Assembly (NCBI GenBank): GCA_020047835.1
Contig: JAIFNJ010000008.1
Span: 1-14,425, forward strand
Length of the DNA: 14,425 bases
Direction of reading: 5' to 3'
Origin: Bacteroidota bacterium
GTDB lineage: Bacteria > Bacteroidota > Bacteroidia > Bacteroidales > SZUA-534
A model generated the notes under the pieces. It ran no database searches. It was not told where the DNA came from and saw only the letters and a list, made by a program, of their open reading frames with translations. Below are positions 1 through 7,534 of this stretch, piece by piece. Position numbers and translations under genes: made by a program. Positions within the stretch are counted from its first letter, which is position 1. Each line of letters starts with the position of its first letter.

Positions 1-1558
1 CAATAATATACAAACCTTCCCATTGAGGTTTTTCTAATTTTTTCCCTAGAATGTTGTAATACTCAGTAGAAATTAAGGTAGCACTTGAAATTTGGCTATC
101 TTGTATACCGTCTACTATGGCTGCAACAAAATTCTGATCTGAATAGTCTTTGTCCATCGTTAGGGTAATTGATGCCGGAGTAAATGTATAGTTGGTCTTC
201 GATGGGGTAAGCGTAATACTGGTTGCAGTTATATCGGTAATAGAATATAATCCGCTAGCATTGGTTGTAGCTGTTTTACCATCGCTTGAAGTTACTAAAA
301 CTCCTTCTACAGGAGTGCCATCTGAAGTAGCTATTGTACCACTTACTTGTCTGGGTATAGCAATAGTTATATCAGTTGCAATAAAGTCCTGATTGGTGTA
401 ATCCTTATCCATTGTGAGGGTAATTGTGGCAGGATTAAAGGTAAAGTTAGTTTTTGAAGGGGTAAGTGTAATACTGGCTTCGGTTATGCTAGCAATTGAA
501 TATTCTCCGCTAGCATTGGTTGTTGCGGTTTTAGTATCGGAAGAAGTTATTAAAACACCTGCTAATGCAGTACCTTCTGAAGTAGCAACTTTTCCACTAA
601 CTGAATATTCTTTTACAACGGGAGTTGCCACAAAATCCTGACCGGTATAATCCTTATCCATAGTCAGGGTAATTGTTTCTGGAGCAAATGTGTAGTCGGT
701 CTTAGTTGGGGTAAGTGTAATGCTGGTTTCAGTAACGCCATTAATTGAATATTCACCGCTTGCATTTGTAGTTGCAGTTTTACTATCAGAAGAAGTAATT
801 AAAACCCCTTCCACTGCTGTTCCACCTGAAGTTTTAACTGATCCGCTAACAGAATATTCTGTTATAACTGGAGTAGCAGTGTAAGTTAACCCACATAACA
901 TTAATTTTGAGCCAGAGAAAAACACATAGTATTCATAATCTGTCTTAATGTCAAGAGTTATGCCTGTATAATAAGTACCCCCTGGATCTACTGTAGGTGT
1001 GGCACCAAGATAATAACTTGGAGGTGTGGTTGTAGGATCAAAGTATCCACTCCAGTAGGTTGCTCCTTCGGCATATTGGTAAGCGTATGCAGATACTGCT
1101 GTAGAATCGTTTAAATCAAGGTCTTCCAAAGCGGTTTTTGGAACAGCGGCAACCCAGAAACGTTTATTGTAACCAAATTTGAATGTTACATCCAATGTAC
1201 CATTTGATGTTGATGTGAATTTAGCTATGGCGCAATAATCACCGTCTCTCATTAGCCTGCCATTAAGAGGGTTAGTTTGCCCCTGAACATATGAGGCACT
1301 GTAAGTTACATTGTTGTAGGTAAATTCAGTTGGACTTGCAGTCACTTTATATAACCAAGCAGCACCTGCTTTCTCCTCAGCAGTAAAAGTAACATCACCT
1401 ACTGTGATTTCTTGCATAGCTGTTAGCGCAATTGCATCAGCAGCAATACTATTATCAATACAATAAGTATTTGCCATCCATGTTACTGGTTCCTGTGCTT
1501 TTACAAACATTACAACAGTTAGCAAAAGAACTGTCATCATTAGTAAACATTTTTTCAT
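1..1558 (-). CDS. Secreted triple-repeat protein with probable T9SS tail (3'-partial)
   Basis: I translated this by hand from the ATG at 1558; the frame stays open for 519 codons to the left edge, so the C-terminus is missing. Residues 1-22 form a type I signal peptide (hydrophobic LLMMTVLLLTVVMF, cleavage near VKA/QEP, no lipobox Cys). Residues about 23-236 are a domain I do not recognise, rich in Thr, Tyr and beta-prone segments. Three 75-residue repeats follow at 237-311, 320-394 and 405-479, all with invariant KTATTNASG and ITLTMDKDY; they resemble carboxypeptidase-regulatory-like beta-sandwich domains. The visible end (STEYYNILGKKL, then GLYII at 515-519) matches the beginning of a type A T9SS sorting domain, so the protein is probably exported through the outer membrane and anchored or released. 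It is the last visible gene of the SusC-1/SusD-1 unit. No catalytic motif is visible; an adhesive or glycan-binding role is only a guess. Confidence 0.88.
   Translation of the reverse strand, partial: MKKCLLMMTVLLLTVVMFVKAQEPVTWMANTYCIDNSIAADAIALTAMQEITVGDVTFTAEEKAGAAWLYKVTASPTEFTYNNVTYSASYVQGQTNPLNGRLMRDGDYCAIAKFTSTSNGTLDVTFKFGYNKRFWVAAVPKTALEDLDLNDSTAVSAYAYQYAEGATYWSGYFDPTTTPPSYYLGATPTVDPGGTYYTGITLDIKTDYEYYVFFSGSKLMLCGLTYTATPVITEYSVSGSVKTSGGTAVEGVLITSSDSKTATTNASGEYSINGVTETSITLTPTKTDYTFAPETITLTMDKDYTGQDFVATPVVKEYSVSGKVATSEGTALAGVLITSSDTKTATTNASGEYSIASITEASITLTPSKTNFTFNPATITLTMDKDYTNQDFIATDITIAIPRQVSGTIATSDGTPVEGVLVTSSDGKTATTNASGLYSITDITATSITLTPSKTNYTFTPASITLTMDKDYSDQNFVAAIVDGIQDSQISSATLISTEYYNILGKKLEKPQWEGLYII
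122..346 (-). repeat. Repeat 3 of 3 (75 codons) in the secreted protein
   Basis: Codes residues 405-479, from VSGTIATSDG to QNFVA. It is the most divergent copy but still keeps KTATTNASG and ITLTMDKDY. It is followed directly by the putative T9SS tail region (residues 480 onward). Confidence 0.9.
377..601 (-). repeat. Repeat 2 of 3 (75 codons) in the secreted protein
   Basis: Codes residues 320-394, from VSGKVATSEG to QDFIA. It is separated from copy 1 by an 8-residue linker (TPVVKEYS) and from copy 3 by a 10-residue linker (TDITIAIPRQ). The length is 225 nt with no internal gap relative to its neighbours. Confidence 0.9.
626..850 (-). repeat. Repeat 1 of 3 (75 codons) in the secreted protein
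   Basis: Codes residues 237-311 of the secreted protein, from VSGSVKTSGG to QDFVA. It is exactly 225 nt, the same length as the other two copies, and by hand alignment about three quarters identical to copy 2 at the protein level. The pattern VSG..., GV(L/I), TTNASGxYSI is that of carboxypeptidase-regulatory-like domains. Confidence 0.9.
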
Positions 1559-1620
1559 AATTGTTAGTTTTTAAAATTAATAATTGGAAATATTTATTCT
1601 CTTTATATAAGTTAAATAGG

Positions 1621-1647
1621 CAGACAGAAGTTAGCATTTACTGTCTG
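1621..1647 (-). other. Intercistronic hairpin in the 110-nt gap
   Basis: CAGACAG (1621-1627) and CTGTCTG (1641-1647) form a perfect 7-bp stem with a 13-nt loop in the gap between the small lipoprotein stop and the secreted-protein start. On the minus strand it is followed by CCTATTTAACTT rather than a clean U-run, so it is a poor intrinsic terminator. An mRNA-end-stabilising or processing hairpin that lowers expression of the last gene is possible. The rest of the gap is AT-rich, without a TAnnTTTG promoter. Confidence 0.4.
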
Positions 1648-1668
1648 TTCCATTTTCTGCTTTACATG

Positions 1669-2142
1669 TTAATTTTTTGTACCAACAAACACCCAGTCAT
1701 TACCATTGGTATGGAACCTTACTTCCTTATTGGAACTCCTTACCTGTATAGGGAGTTTCATATACAAATTGGTATTATTTAATTGTCCTATCAGGCGCAA
1801 TGTTGAGGAAAATCCACTGGAAAATTCAAAACCATCGTTTGCTTTTGCAACATTGAGATTTGCATAAAGGTCCATGCCTGCTGCACCGCTATAAGTAAAA
1901 TTTGGTGCCTGAATATTCATTGTTACAGCCTGAACAGAATCCGATTCTATTTTAGTTATTACAATTGTTACATCGGTATATGATGCAGTAGTATCTAAAG
2001 ATATTATACCTGTAAAAGTTCCTACAGCCAATGCTGATGCATCCGTATGGGTGCTTTCCCTTTCTATTTCATCTTCGCAAGATGCCAGAGTCAATACCAG
2101 TGAGATTATTAATAAACCTACTATATACTTAGCTTTTTTCAT
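1669..2142 (-). CDS. Small surface lipoprotein, function unknown
   Basis: This 157-residue protein has a lipoprotein signal: charged MKKAK, a hydrophobic core, then lipobox LASC with Cys22. The acidic CEDEIERE after the Cys fits the export signal that sends Bacteroidota lipoproteins to the cell surface. The mature part (about 40-157) is predominantly beta-prone with alternating hydrophobic residues, starting at AVGTFTGIISLDT and ending NDWVFVGTKN. This is reminiscent of small calycin-like or lipocalin-like lipoproteins found beside SusD genes, but that fold assignment is an inference without a diagnostic motif. It lies 29 nt downstream of SusD-1 and is clearly co-transcribed; an A-rich stretch precedes the ATG as is usual here. 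A role as an accessory glycan-binding or SusCD-associated surface protein is plausible. No active-site pattern is visible. Confidence 0.85.
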   Translation of the reverse strand: MKKAKYIVGLLIISLVLTLASCEDEIERESTHTDASALAVGTFTGIISLDTTASYTDVTIVITKIESDSVQAVTMNIQAPNFTYSGAAGMDLYANLNVAKANDGFEFSSGFSSTLRLIGQLNNTNLYMKLPIQVRSSNKEVRFHTNGNDWVFVGTKN

Positions 2143-2171
2143 TGTTTTCTTTTTTTAAAGTTAATTACTTG

Positions 2172-4019
2172 TTAATTGGCTGTTTCAGCGGTGTAACCAG
2201 GATTTTGGTCCGATGGTGAAATACCTGTATTCAAACCAATTTCGTCAGCCGGAATCGGACGCAACCATTTGATGTTGCCATCGCCGCCAATCATATTTGA
2301 AAGGGTAAAGTTTACGTTCCACTTGATGTTGTATTTTACCAATTGACGGGTTCGGCGTAAATCCATCCAGCCATAGTATTCACCCAGTAATTCCCGGGCT
2401 CGTTCGTCGAGTATTACATCAATGTTTTGATCGGCTGATACAAATCCTTCCTGATTCGGATCAAATCGTTTATACGAAGCAAATGATGCAAGTTGGGTAG
2501 CACCTGCCCTAGTGCGCACTTTATTCAAGTAATTGAGTGCTTCACCCTCATTTCCTGCCAATAGATAAGCTTCTGCAGCAACTAAATAGATATCACTTAT
2601 ATTTAGTAAAACAAAATCGCGATAACTTCCATTTCCGCTGGTGGTTTCAATTGATGTATTGGGGTCGTCAAATTTTTTAATGGGTGGAATAGTACCTACT
2701 CTTTCCAATGCCAGTAAATAGTCAATTTCAGCTTCATCGGAGGCAACTGTGCCATCGGTTTTATATTTTATCCAGCGCACTGGGTCTGAAGTGCGGATAA
2801 TCTGTGAAATATTCTGTGCTCCATTCGTTGCAAAACGAGATGCATTAGCGGCCTGGTAATCTGCAATTTCCTGATTGGTGGTGTACCATGCAGGAAAATG
2901 GTATGCAATTCCCAAACTGGCTTGTTCAGCAGACGTTGAATTATAGTAAGCCCAGTAACCCTGTTTCCCCCAATTATTTGTGGTATAATTATATACAGTT
3001 GTCATAAAAGTGGCTTCGTATCGTTGGTCACCTTTTTCAAATAGATAATAGGTTTTTGATGTGAGGTTTAAATCAGAATTAACAACCTTCATACCCAATG
3101 TTGCAGCTCCCAGATATGTGCCAAAATCATTTTGGTGTGAGTAACCTCCGGAAATCACATCAAGCGATGTGGTCCGATCCCATTGAATGGCAAAAATAGC
3201 CTCTTCGTTTTGTTCATTAACTGGTGACCATTTTTCTTCAAACGGCATCGTTAATTGAATTTCATCAGCTACTTCTATTGCTGTGGATGCAGCTAAACCA
3301 AAATAAGTGGCGCTGTTTATGGAATAGGTGCCACTTGTGGCATCGGTAAGCGTGGTTTCCAAATCCCAGCCTGCTGCTAGATAAACTTTGGCTAACAATG
3401 CTTTAACAGCCTGCTTGCTTGCCCGACCCATTTTGTCAGTTGCAGGTAGTAAAGCACTATTCGATAACTGAACCAGCTCACCAATCATAAATTGATAGGT
3501 TTCTTCTAATGTATTTCTTGGGTATGATGTTTCAGCTGTATTTATATAACTTATAATAATTGGCATGCGGCCAAATTGTTGAGAGAGCACATAATAGGCA
3601 TACGCTCGAATAAAGCGGGCTTCTTCCTTACGTAATTCTTTTTCCGCAAATTCTTCACTCTTATCGGCATAGTACAATACAGCGTTTGCAGCATTAACAA
3701 TGGCATAAAGATCAGTATATAAATCTTTTACGGTCGCATTATCAGAAGTAAGGGTGTATCCTTCAAGTGTGGCATCGCCTGCAGCTCGTATTCCGACATA
3801 TAAATCGGTACCAGAACAAAATATGGTCGGATCGTCATACACGGCACGCAAGGTAAAGTAAGCCTGGTTAACCAATGTTTCAAAGCCTTCTTTTGTCGAA
3901 AACTGTTCGTCTGCTGTAACTGCCGATTTATTATCGGCATCCAAAAAATCTTCACAACCCGTAAGTCCAAAAAAACTTATCAGGCAACCTAACATTAATA
4001 TATTAATTGATTTTTTCAT
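2172..4019 (-). CDS. SusD/RagB family lipoprotein (SusD-1)
   Basis: This is the surface lipoprotein lid of the SusC-1 transporter, binding the substrate and handing it into the barrel. The 615-residue protein starts with a lipoprotein signal (lipobox LTGC, Cys22) followed by the acidic CEDFLDAD. The N-terminal TPR-like helical region shows the family pattern EARFIRAYAYYVLSQQFGRMPII (split here only by position, about residues 133-155). The C-terminal RagB/SusD part contains ARAGATQLASF-type helices and the hallmark DERARELLGEYYGWMDLRR at 538-556, then LRPIPADEIGLN near the end and the closing DQNPGY. The length is slightly above the usual 500-600. It starts 20 nt after the SusC-1 stop, so the two are certainly one operon. 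The substrate is not deducible. Family assignment is secure. Confidence 0.96.
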   Translation of the reverse strand: MKKSINILMLGCLISFFGLTGCEDFLDADNKSAVTADEQFSTKEGFETLVNQAYFTLRAVYDDPTIFCSGTDLYVGIRAAGDATLEGYTLTSDNATVKDLYTDLYAIVNAANAVLYYADKSEEFAEKELRKEEARFIRAYAYYVLSQQFGRMPIIISYINTAETSYPRNTLEETYQFMIGELVQLSNSALLPATDKMGRASKQAVKALLAKVYLAAGWDLETTLTDATSGTYSINSATYFGLAASTAIEVADEIQLTMPFEEKWSPVNEQNEEAIFAIQWDRTTSLDVISGGYSHQNDFGTYLGAATLGMKVVNSDLNLTSKTYYLFEKGDQRYEATFMTTVYNYTTNNWGKQGYWAYYNSTSAEQASLGIAYHFPAWYTTNQEIADYQAANASRFATNGAQNISQIIRTSDPVRWIKYKTDGTVASDEAEIDYLLALERVGTIPPIKKFDDPNTSIETTSGNGSYRDFVLLNISDIYLVAAEAYLLAGNEGEALNYLNKVRTRAGATQLASFASYKRFDPNQEGFVSADQNIDVILDERARELLGEYYGWMDLRRTRQLVKYNIKWNVNFTLSNMIGGDGNIKWLRPIPADEIGLNTGISPSDQNPGYTAETAN

Positions 4020-4039
4020 AGTGCTCTTTTCTTTTCTGG

Positions 4040-7000
4040 TTAAAATTTCAAATTAATCCCAAATTGATAAGTTGTGGTACTGGGTCCATCGTACTTGCTT
4101 TCTGAGCTTGCCCATTCAGGATCAAATCCCTTGTATTTTGTAAATACAAACGGATCGGTGATATTTATATAGGCACGAAGGCTTTGGATTCCAAAATTGC
4201 TTAGCATTGTTTTGTTGAAAGTATAACCGAGCGTAATGTTTCGAACTTTCCAGTAAGAGGCATCAACAATACTTGCCAGGTTACTGACCCCTTTATCCAG
4301 CCAAATGGAACCTGCGCCGTAGTTTGGAGTTGTTGAATTAATGAATGGAAATTCCCCATAATGAGTTTGCTCCTGATATACTGGATTGATATATGTACCA
4401 TCAGCGGTTATGCCATCGCAATCAATCAATGTTCCAGCGGGAAGGTAGTAGTCCATAGTTAACTTGTTCCATCCCCTGTAAGCATAATCATAATATTTTT
4501 GATAAAATGATGAATATACGAGGTAGTTCTGTTTTGTATATATGGAGAATGAAAAATCCCAGTTTTTATAAGTAAGTGTTGAACTGATGTTTCCCGTCCA
4601 TTGCGGATCTTGACTTCCATGTACTTTCTTGTCATTATCGGAGTCAATCGACCCATCGTGATTCAGGTCGGCGATTATAGGCATACCCTCACTCCAACCA
4701 TAAACAGCATAATAATATTCGGCTTCGGTAATCTGGGTGCCAGGAGTGAAGCCACCTTTTGCAGAGGCAGCATTATTAGGCACTGTCATCATCTGGTCGG
4801 TAACAATACCATCCCAAACATAGGCATAAATGTTATTCACCGGTTCATTCAGGAATAAAGAGGCCGTTATTGGATCATCACTATCAATAATAAATTCGCT
4901 GGTACCGTTGATTTGAATCACTTCGTTTTTATTAGACGAAAAAGCAAAAGAGGTTTCCCATTTCAGGTCTTTAGTATTTATATTTATTGTATTTAATGAT
5001 AACTCAATACCCCGGTTACGCACATTACCTATGTTATCGTAAAGTGCACCTCCACCTGAAACCAAAGGCAGCGATTTTTCATAAAGCAGGCTTTTTGAAT
5101 CTTTATTGTAAATATCTAAGGTACCCGATACCCTTCCTTCAAAAACTCCAAAGTCGAATCCAAAGTTAGTTTCCGACGAAGTCTCCCAGGTTAAGGCACT
5201 ATTTACTACACCACTTGGGTAATATCCATAGGCTAACTGGTTGCCGTATGCATAATAATTAGGGCCAGAGCCAGTGGTATGTGTTGCATAATTGCCAATA
5301 CCTGAGTTGTTTCCAGTTATACCATAGCTCAAACGAAGTTTCAGGTTCGATAACCAGTCAGTACTCATAAAATCTTCTTCTGAAATTCGCCATGCAATGG
5401 CGGCCGATGAAAAGGTACCCCAATAATAGTCCTTTGCAAAACGGGATGAACCATCGGCACGGGCAGTGGCAGTGAACAAGTATTTGCCCTTATAATTATA
5501 ATTCAATCGCATGGCATAGGAAACCATGCTGTTTTCAGCATATTCCGAAGAATATAACTGCATCTCCCCTGAGCCCAAATTGTACCAAGTAGTCCCCTCT
5601 ATTGGGTTTATTACCTCCATGTTATATTTTTCATAATTATAGGAATTCATGCTAAAAAGTCCCATGGCACCAAATGAGTGATCGCCTGATGTCAAATTAT
5701 AATTAATAATATTGTCCCAAGTCCAGTCAAAACTTTCTGTTGAAGTGTAATATCCTGTAGGAGTTTGACCGGTTGCACCACCTCTATATTGACCGGTTGG
5801 TGTATGATTGTAGTTGGGCGAAAAGGTGGTCTTTATTGATAAATTATCAATCGGTTTGGCCTCTAAATAAACATTACCCAGCATCCGATAATTTTTATCT
5901 TGCTTCAATTCATCTTCGTTGTAAAGCAAGGGGTTCACCTCGTCGGTAAACTGATTGGCGGCTGTTCTCATAGCCTCAAAATTTCCGGGCTTTAAATTAT
6001 ATTCGCCATTTTCATTGTACGGGCGCATAAACGGGTTCATGCGAAATGCATCTTCAATTGCATCATCGCTGGCATAATCGGATTGGGTTAAGGCAAAATT
6101 AAAGTTCATTCCGGCCGAAAAATAATCGCTTATTTTTGAATCCATACTTCCTTTTAAATTAAAGCGATCTTGGGCATCCCCTTTGTAAGTTCCAATGTTT
6201 GTGCTGTATCCGGTTCCAAAATAGTAGTTCACCGATTCAGAACTTCCACTTACTGTGAGAAAATGGTTTTGTTCATGTCCATCTTGGGTTATCATGCTGG
6301 GCCAGTCGTAGGACTCTCCGGTTTTTAGCATCTCTTTCATAACATAATTGTTGGATCCATCGTACAACAATCCTTGCTGAAAACTCTCGGGTGACATCCG
6401 ATAAACGGGCTGCCCGGTAGCATCGTTTGTACTTATAAAATTCAAGAATCGGTAATCATAAAATTCCTGCGCACCCATAAAATCAGGCATGCGTGTATTT
6501 TTAGTTAAACCGTAGTATCCATCGTAAGTTACTATTGGTTTTGTGGCACCTTTGCCCTCAATCGATTTTCCACTTTTTGTTGTTACCATCACAACTCCGG
6601 CTGTGGCACGTGATCCATAAATGGCTGTTGATGAGGCATCTTTTAGAATATCAATACGTTGAATATCTTGTGGATTCAAAAAATCAATGTCACTAACAAT
6701 TACACCATCCACAACAAAAAGCGGGGTAACCTCTGAATTTATGGATGATTTACCACGAATTTGAATATCATAGCCGGATGACTGACTTCGCCCTCCACTC
6801 TGAGTAATACTAACGCCAGGAACAGCTCCCTGCATCGATTCTAATAGGGATGGAGTTCCTCTTTCCACCAATTTTTTTGAATCAATGGAGCCAACAGAAC
6901 CCGTTACATCTGTTTTCTTCATAGTACCATATCCAACAACAACTACCTCATCGATCCCAATTAAATCTTCAATCATGGTAATATTAATGGTGGTTTGGGT

Positions 7001-7279
7001 ACCAACTGCAATTTCTTCAGTTAGCATACCCATCATAGAAAAAACTAATACAGCCTCCTTTGATGGAGCTGTTATTGTGAATTTGCCTTCAAAATCGGTA
7101 ACAGTACCCAAAGTGGTGCCTTTAATAACAATATTCACTCCAGGCAGGGGTAAGTTATCGGATCCTGATATTGCAGTCCCCGATACAATAATCTGAGCAG
7201 ATGCATGTAAGGAGAACAATACAATTATTGATGCTATCCCAATCTTGGTAATTTTGTTTCGAAAGTACTCTTTTATCAT
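4040..7279 (-). CDS. SusC/RagA family TonB-dependent transporter (SusC-1)
   Basis: This 22-strand-type outer-membrane barrel imports oligomers (usually glycans) bound by SusD-1, powered by TonB-ExbBD. Its 1079 residues are normal for the family. Order seen: signal peptide 1-28 (cleavage HASA/Q); carboxypeptidase-regulatory-like domain about 30-105 (VSGTAISG, GTVTDFEGKFTI); TonB box DEVVVVGYGT at 110-119; plug about 120-238 with PLFVVDGV (186-193), IQRIDILKDASSTAIYGSRA and GVVMVTTKSGK; then the barrel, containing the Asp-rich loop DLNHDGSIDSDNDK near residue 870-885, and a C-terminal strand ending in FGINLKF. The terminal Phe is typical of barrel insertion. It is the first large gene of the left unit, 26 nt after a tiny membrane ORF. 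The first domain is the ordinary short one and no FecR-interacting STN signalling domain is present, so an ECF sigma/anti-sigma system is not indicated for this transporter. Confidence 0.97.
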   Translation of the reverse strand: MIKEYFRNKITKIGIASIIVLFSLHASAQIIVSGTAISGSDNLPLPGVNIVIKGTTLGTVTDFEGKFTITAPSKEAVLVFSMMGMLTEEIAVGTQTTINITMIEDLIGIDEVVVVGYGTMKKTDVTGSVGSIDSKKLVERGTPSLLESMQGAVPGVSITQSGGRSQSSGYDIQIRGKSSINSEVTPLFVVDGVIVSDIDFLNPQDIQRIDILKDASSTAIYGSRATAGVVMVTTKSGKSIEGKGATKPIVTYDGYYGLTKNTRMPDFMGAQEFYDYRFLNFISTNDATGQPVYRMSPESFQQGLLYDGSNNYVMKEMLKTGESYDWPSMITQDGHEQNHFLTVSGSSESVNYYFGTGYSTNIGTYKGDAQDRFNLKGSMDSKISDYFSAGMNFNFALTQSDYASDDAIEDAFRMNPFMRPYNENGEYNLKPGNFEAMRTAANQFTDEVNPLLYNEDELKQDKNYRMLGNVYLEAKPIDNLSIKTTFSPNYNHTPTGQYRGGATGQTPTGYYTSTESFDWTWDNIINYNLTSGDHSFGAMGLFSMNSYNYEKYNMEVINPIEGTTWYNLGSGEMQLYSSEYAENSMVSYAMRLNYNYKGKYLFTATARADGSSRFAKDYYWGTFSSAAIAWRISEEDFMSTDWLSNLKLRLSYGITGNNSGIGNYATHTTGSGPNYYAYGNQLAYGYYPSGVVNSALTWETSSETNFGFDFGVFEGRVSGTLDIYNKDSKSLLYEKSLPLVSGGGALYDNIGNVRNRGIELSLNTININTKDLKWETSFAFSSNKNEVIQINGTSEFIIDSDDPITASLFLNEPVNNIYAYVWDGIVTDQMMTVPNNAASAKGGFTPGTQITEAEYYYAVYGWSEGMPIIADLNHDGSIDSDNDKKVHGSQDPQWTGNISSTLTYKNWDFSFSIYTKQNYLVYSSFYQKYYDYAYRGWNKLTMDYYLPAGTLIDCDGITADGTYINPVYQEQTHYGEFPFINSTTPNYGAGSIWLDKGVSNLASIVDASYWKVRNITLGYTFNKTMLSNFGIQSLRAYINITDPFVFTKYKGFDPEWASSESKYDGPSTTTYQFGINLKF

Positions 7280-7305
7280 TGCTGTTATTTGTTAATGAAT
7301 AATTT

Positions 7306-7410
7306 TCAAAAAATGGTCTCAATTAAAATTACTAATAGAACAAAAAATGCAATAATCCCAGCTAGGATATAATATTTCATGTGTTCTATTCTCTTTTCGG
7401 TATTTTCCAT
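7306..7410 (-). CDS. Putative 34-residue single-span membrane protein
   Basis: A short open frame too small for ordinary gene calling: ATG at 7410, TGA at 7306-7308. The peptide has a charged N-terminus (MENTEKRIEHMKYY) and one strongly hydrophobic segment (ILAGIIAFFVLLVILI) ending in ETIF, a plausible single transmembrane helix. It lies about 19 nt downstream of a near-consensus promoter and 26 nt upstream of the SusC-1 start on the same strand, so it would be the first translated frame of the transcript. A second in-frame ATG at 7380 would give a 24-residue form. It has no recognisable family. It could be a true small inner-membrane protein, a leader peptide controlling SusC-1 translation, or a chance frame; the hydrophobic pattern and placement favour it being real. 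Confidence 0.5.
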   Translation of the reverse strand: MENTEKRIEHMKYYILAGIIAFFVLLVILIETIF

Positions 7411-7428
7411 ATTTCGCAATCGTATGCA

Positions 7429-7462
7429 CAAATATATCTCAATGAATTAGAGATTCTCCAAA
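7429..7462 (-). promoter_or_regulatory. Bacteroidota-type promoter for the SusC-1 unit
   Basis: Read on the minus strand, TTTG (7462-7459) is followed after 22 nt by TATATTTG (7436-7429), a full match to the primary-sigma consensus TTTG/TAnnTTTG of this phylum. Transcription would start near 7422-7424, leaving only about 12-14 nt before the tiny ORF's ATG at 7410 and about 145 nt before SusC-1. No other box matching the consensus was found in the divergent gap. It most likely serves everything down to base 1. Confidence 0.75.
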
Positions 7463-7470
7463 GCATCATT

Positions 7471-7534
7471 CCTAATATGAGGGGTAAATGTTCCAATATA
7501 GGGTATTAGTTTCCCAATATGGGGGTATTTATGT
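7471..7534. promoter_or_regulatory. Three 21-bp direct repeats, probable activator site
   Basis: AATAT occurs at 7474, 7495 and 7516, an exact 21-bp period, each preceded by CC-rich bases (CCT, TCC, CCC) and followed by a G-run plus TA (GAGGGGTA, AGGGTATT, GGGGGTAT). The array starts 9 bp upstream of the -33 box of the minus-strand promoter, the classic place for an activator. A period of two helical turns suits AraC-type DNA-binding domains such as those of hybrid two-component regulators of glycan loci. The regulator itself is not in the window, so its identity is inferred. Confidence 0.6.

Noticed and set aside
192..641. Two similar plus-strand frames (192-392 and 414-641)
   Set aside because: They are antisense shadows of repeats 2 and 3 of the minus-strand secreted protein; their similarity to each other comes from those repeats.
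6885..7196. 103-codon plus-strand frame
   Set aside because: It lies wholly antisense to the N-terminal and TonB-box region of SusC-1, which is unambiguous on the other strand.
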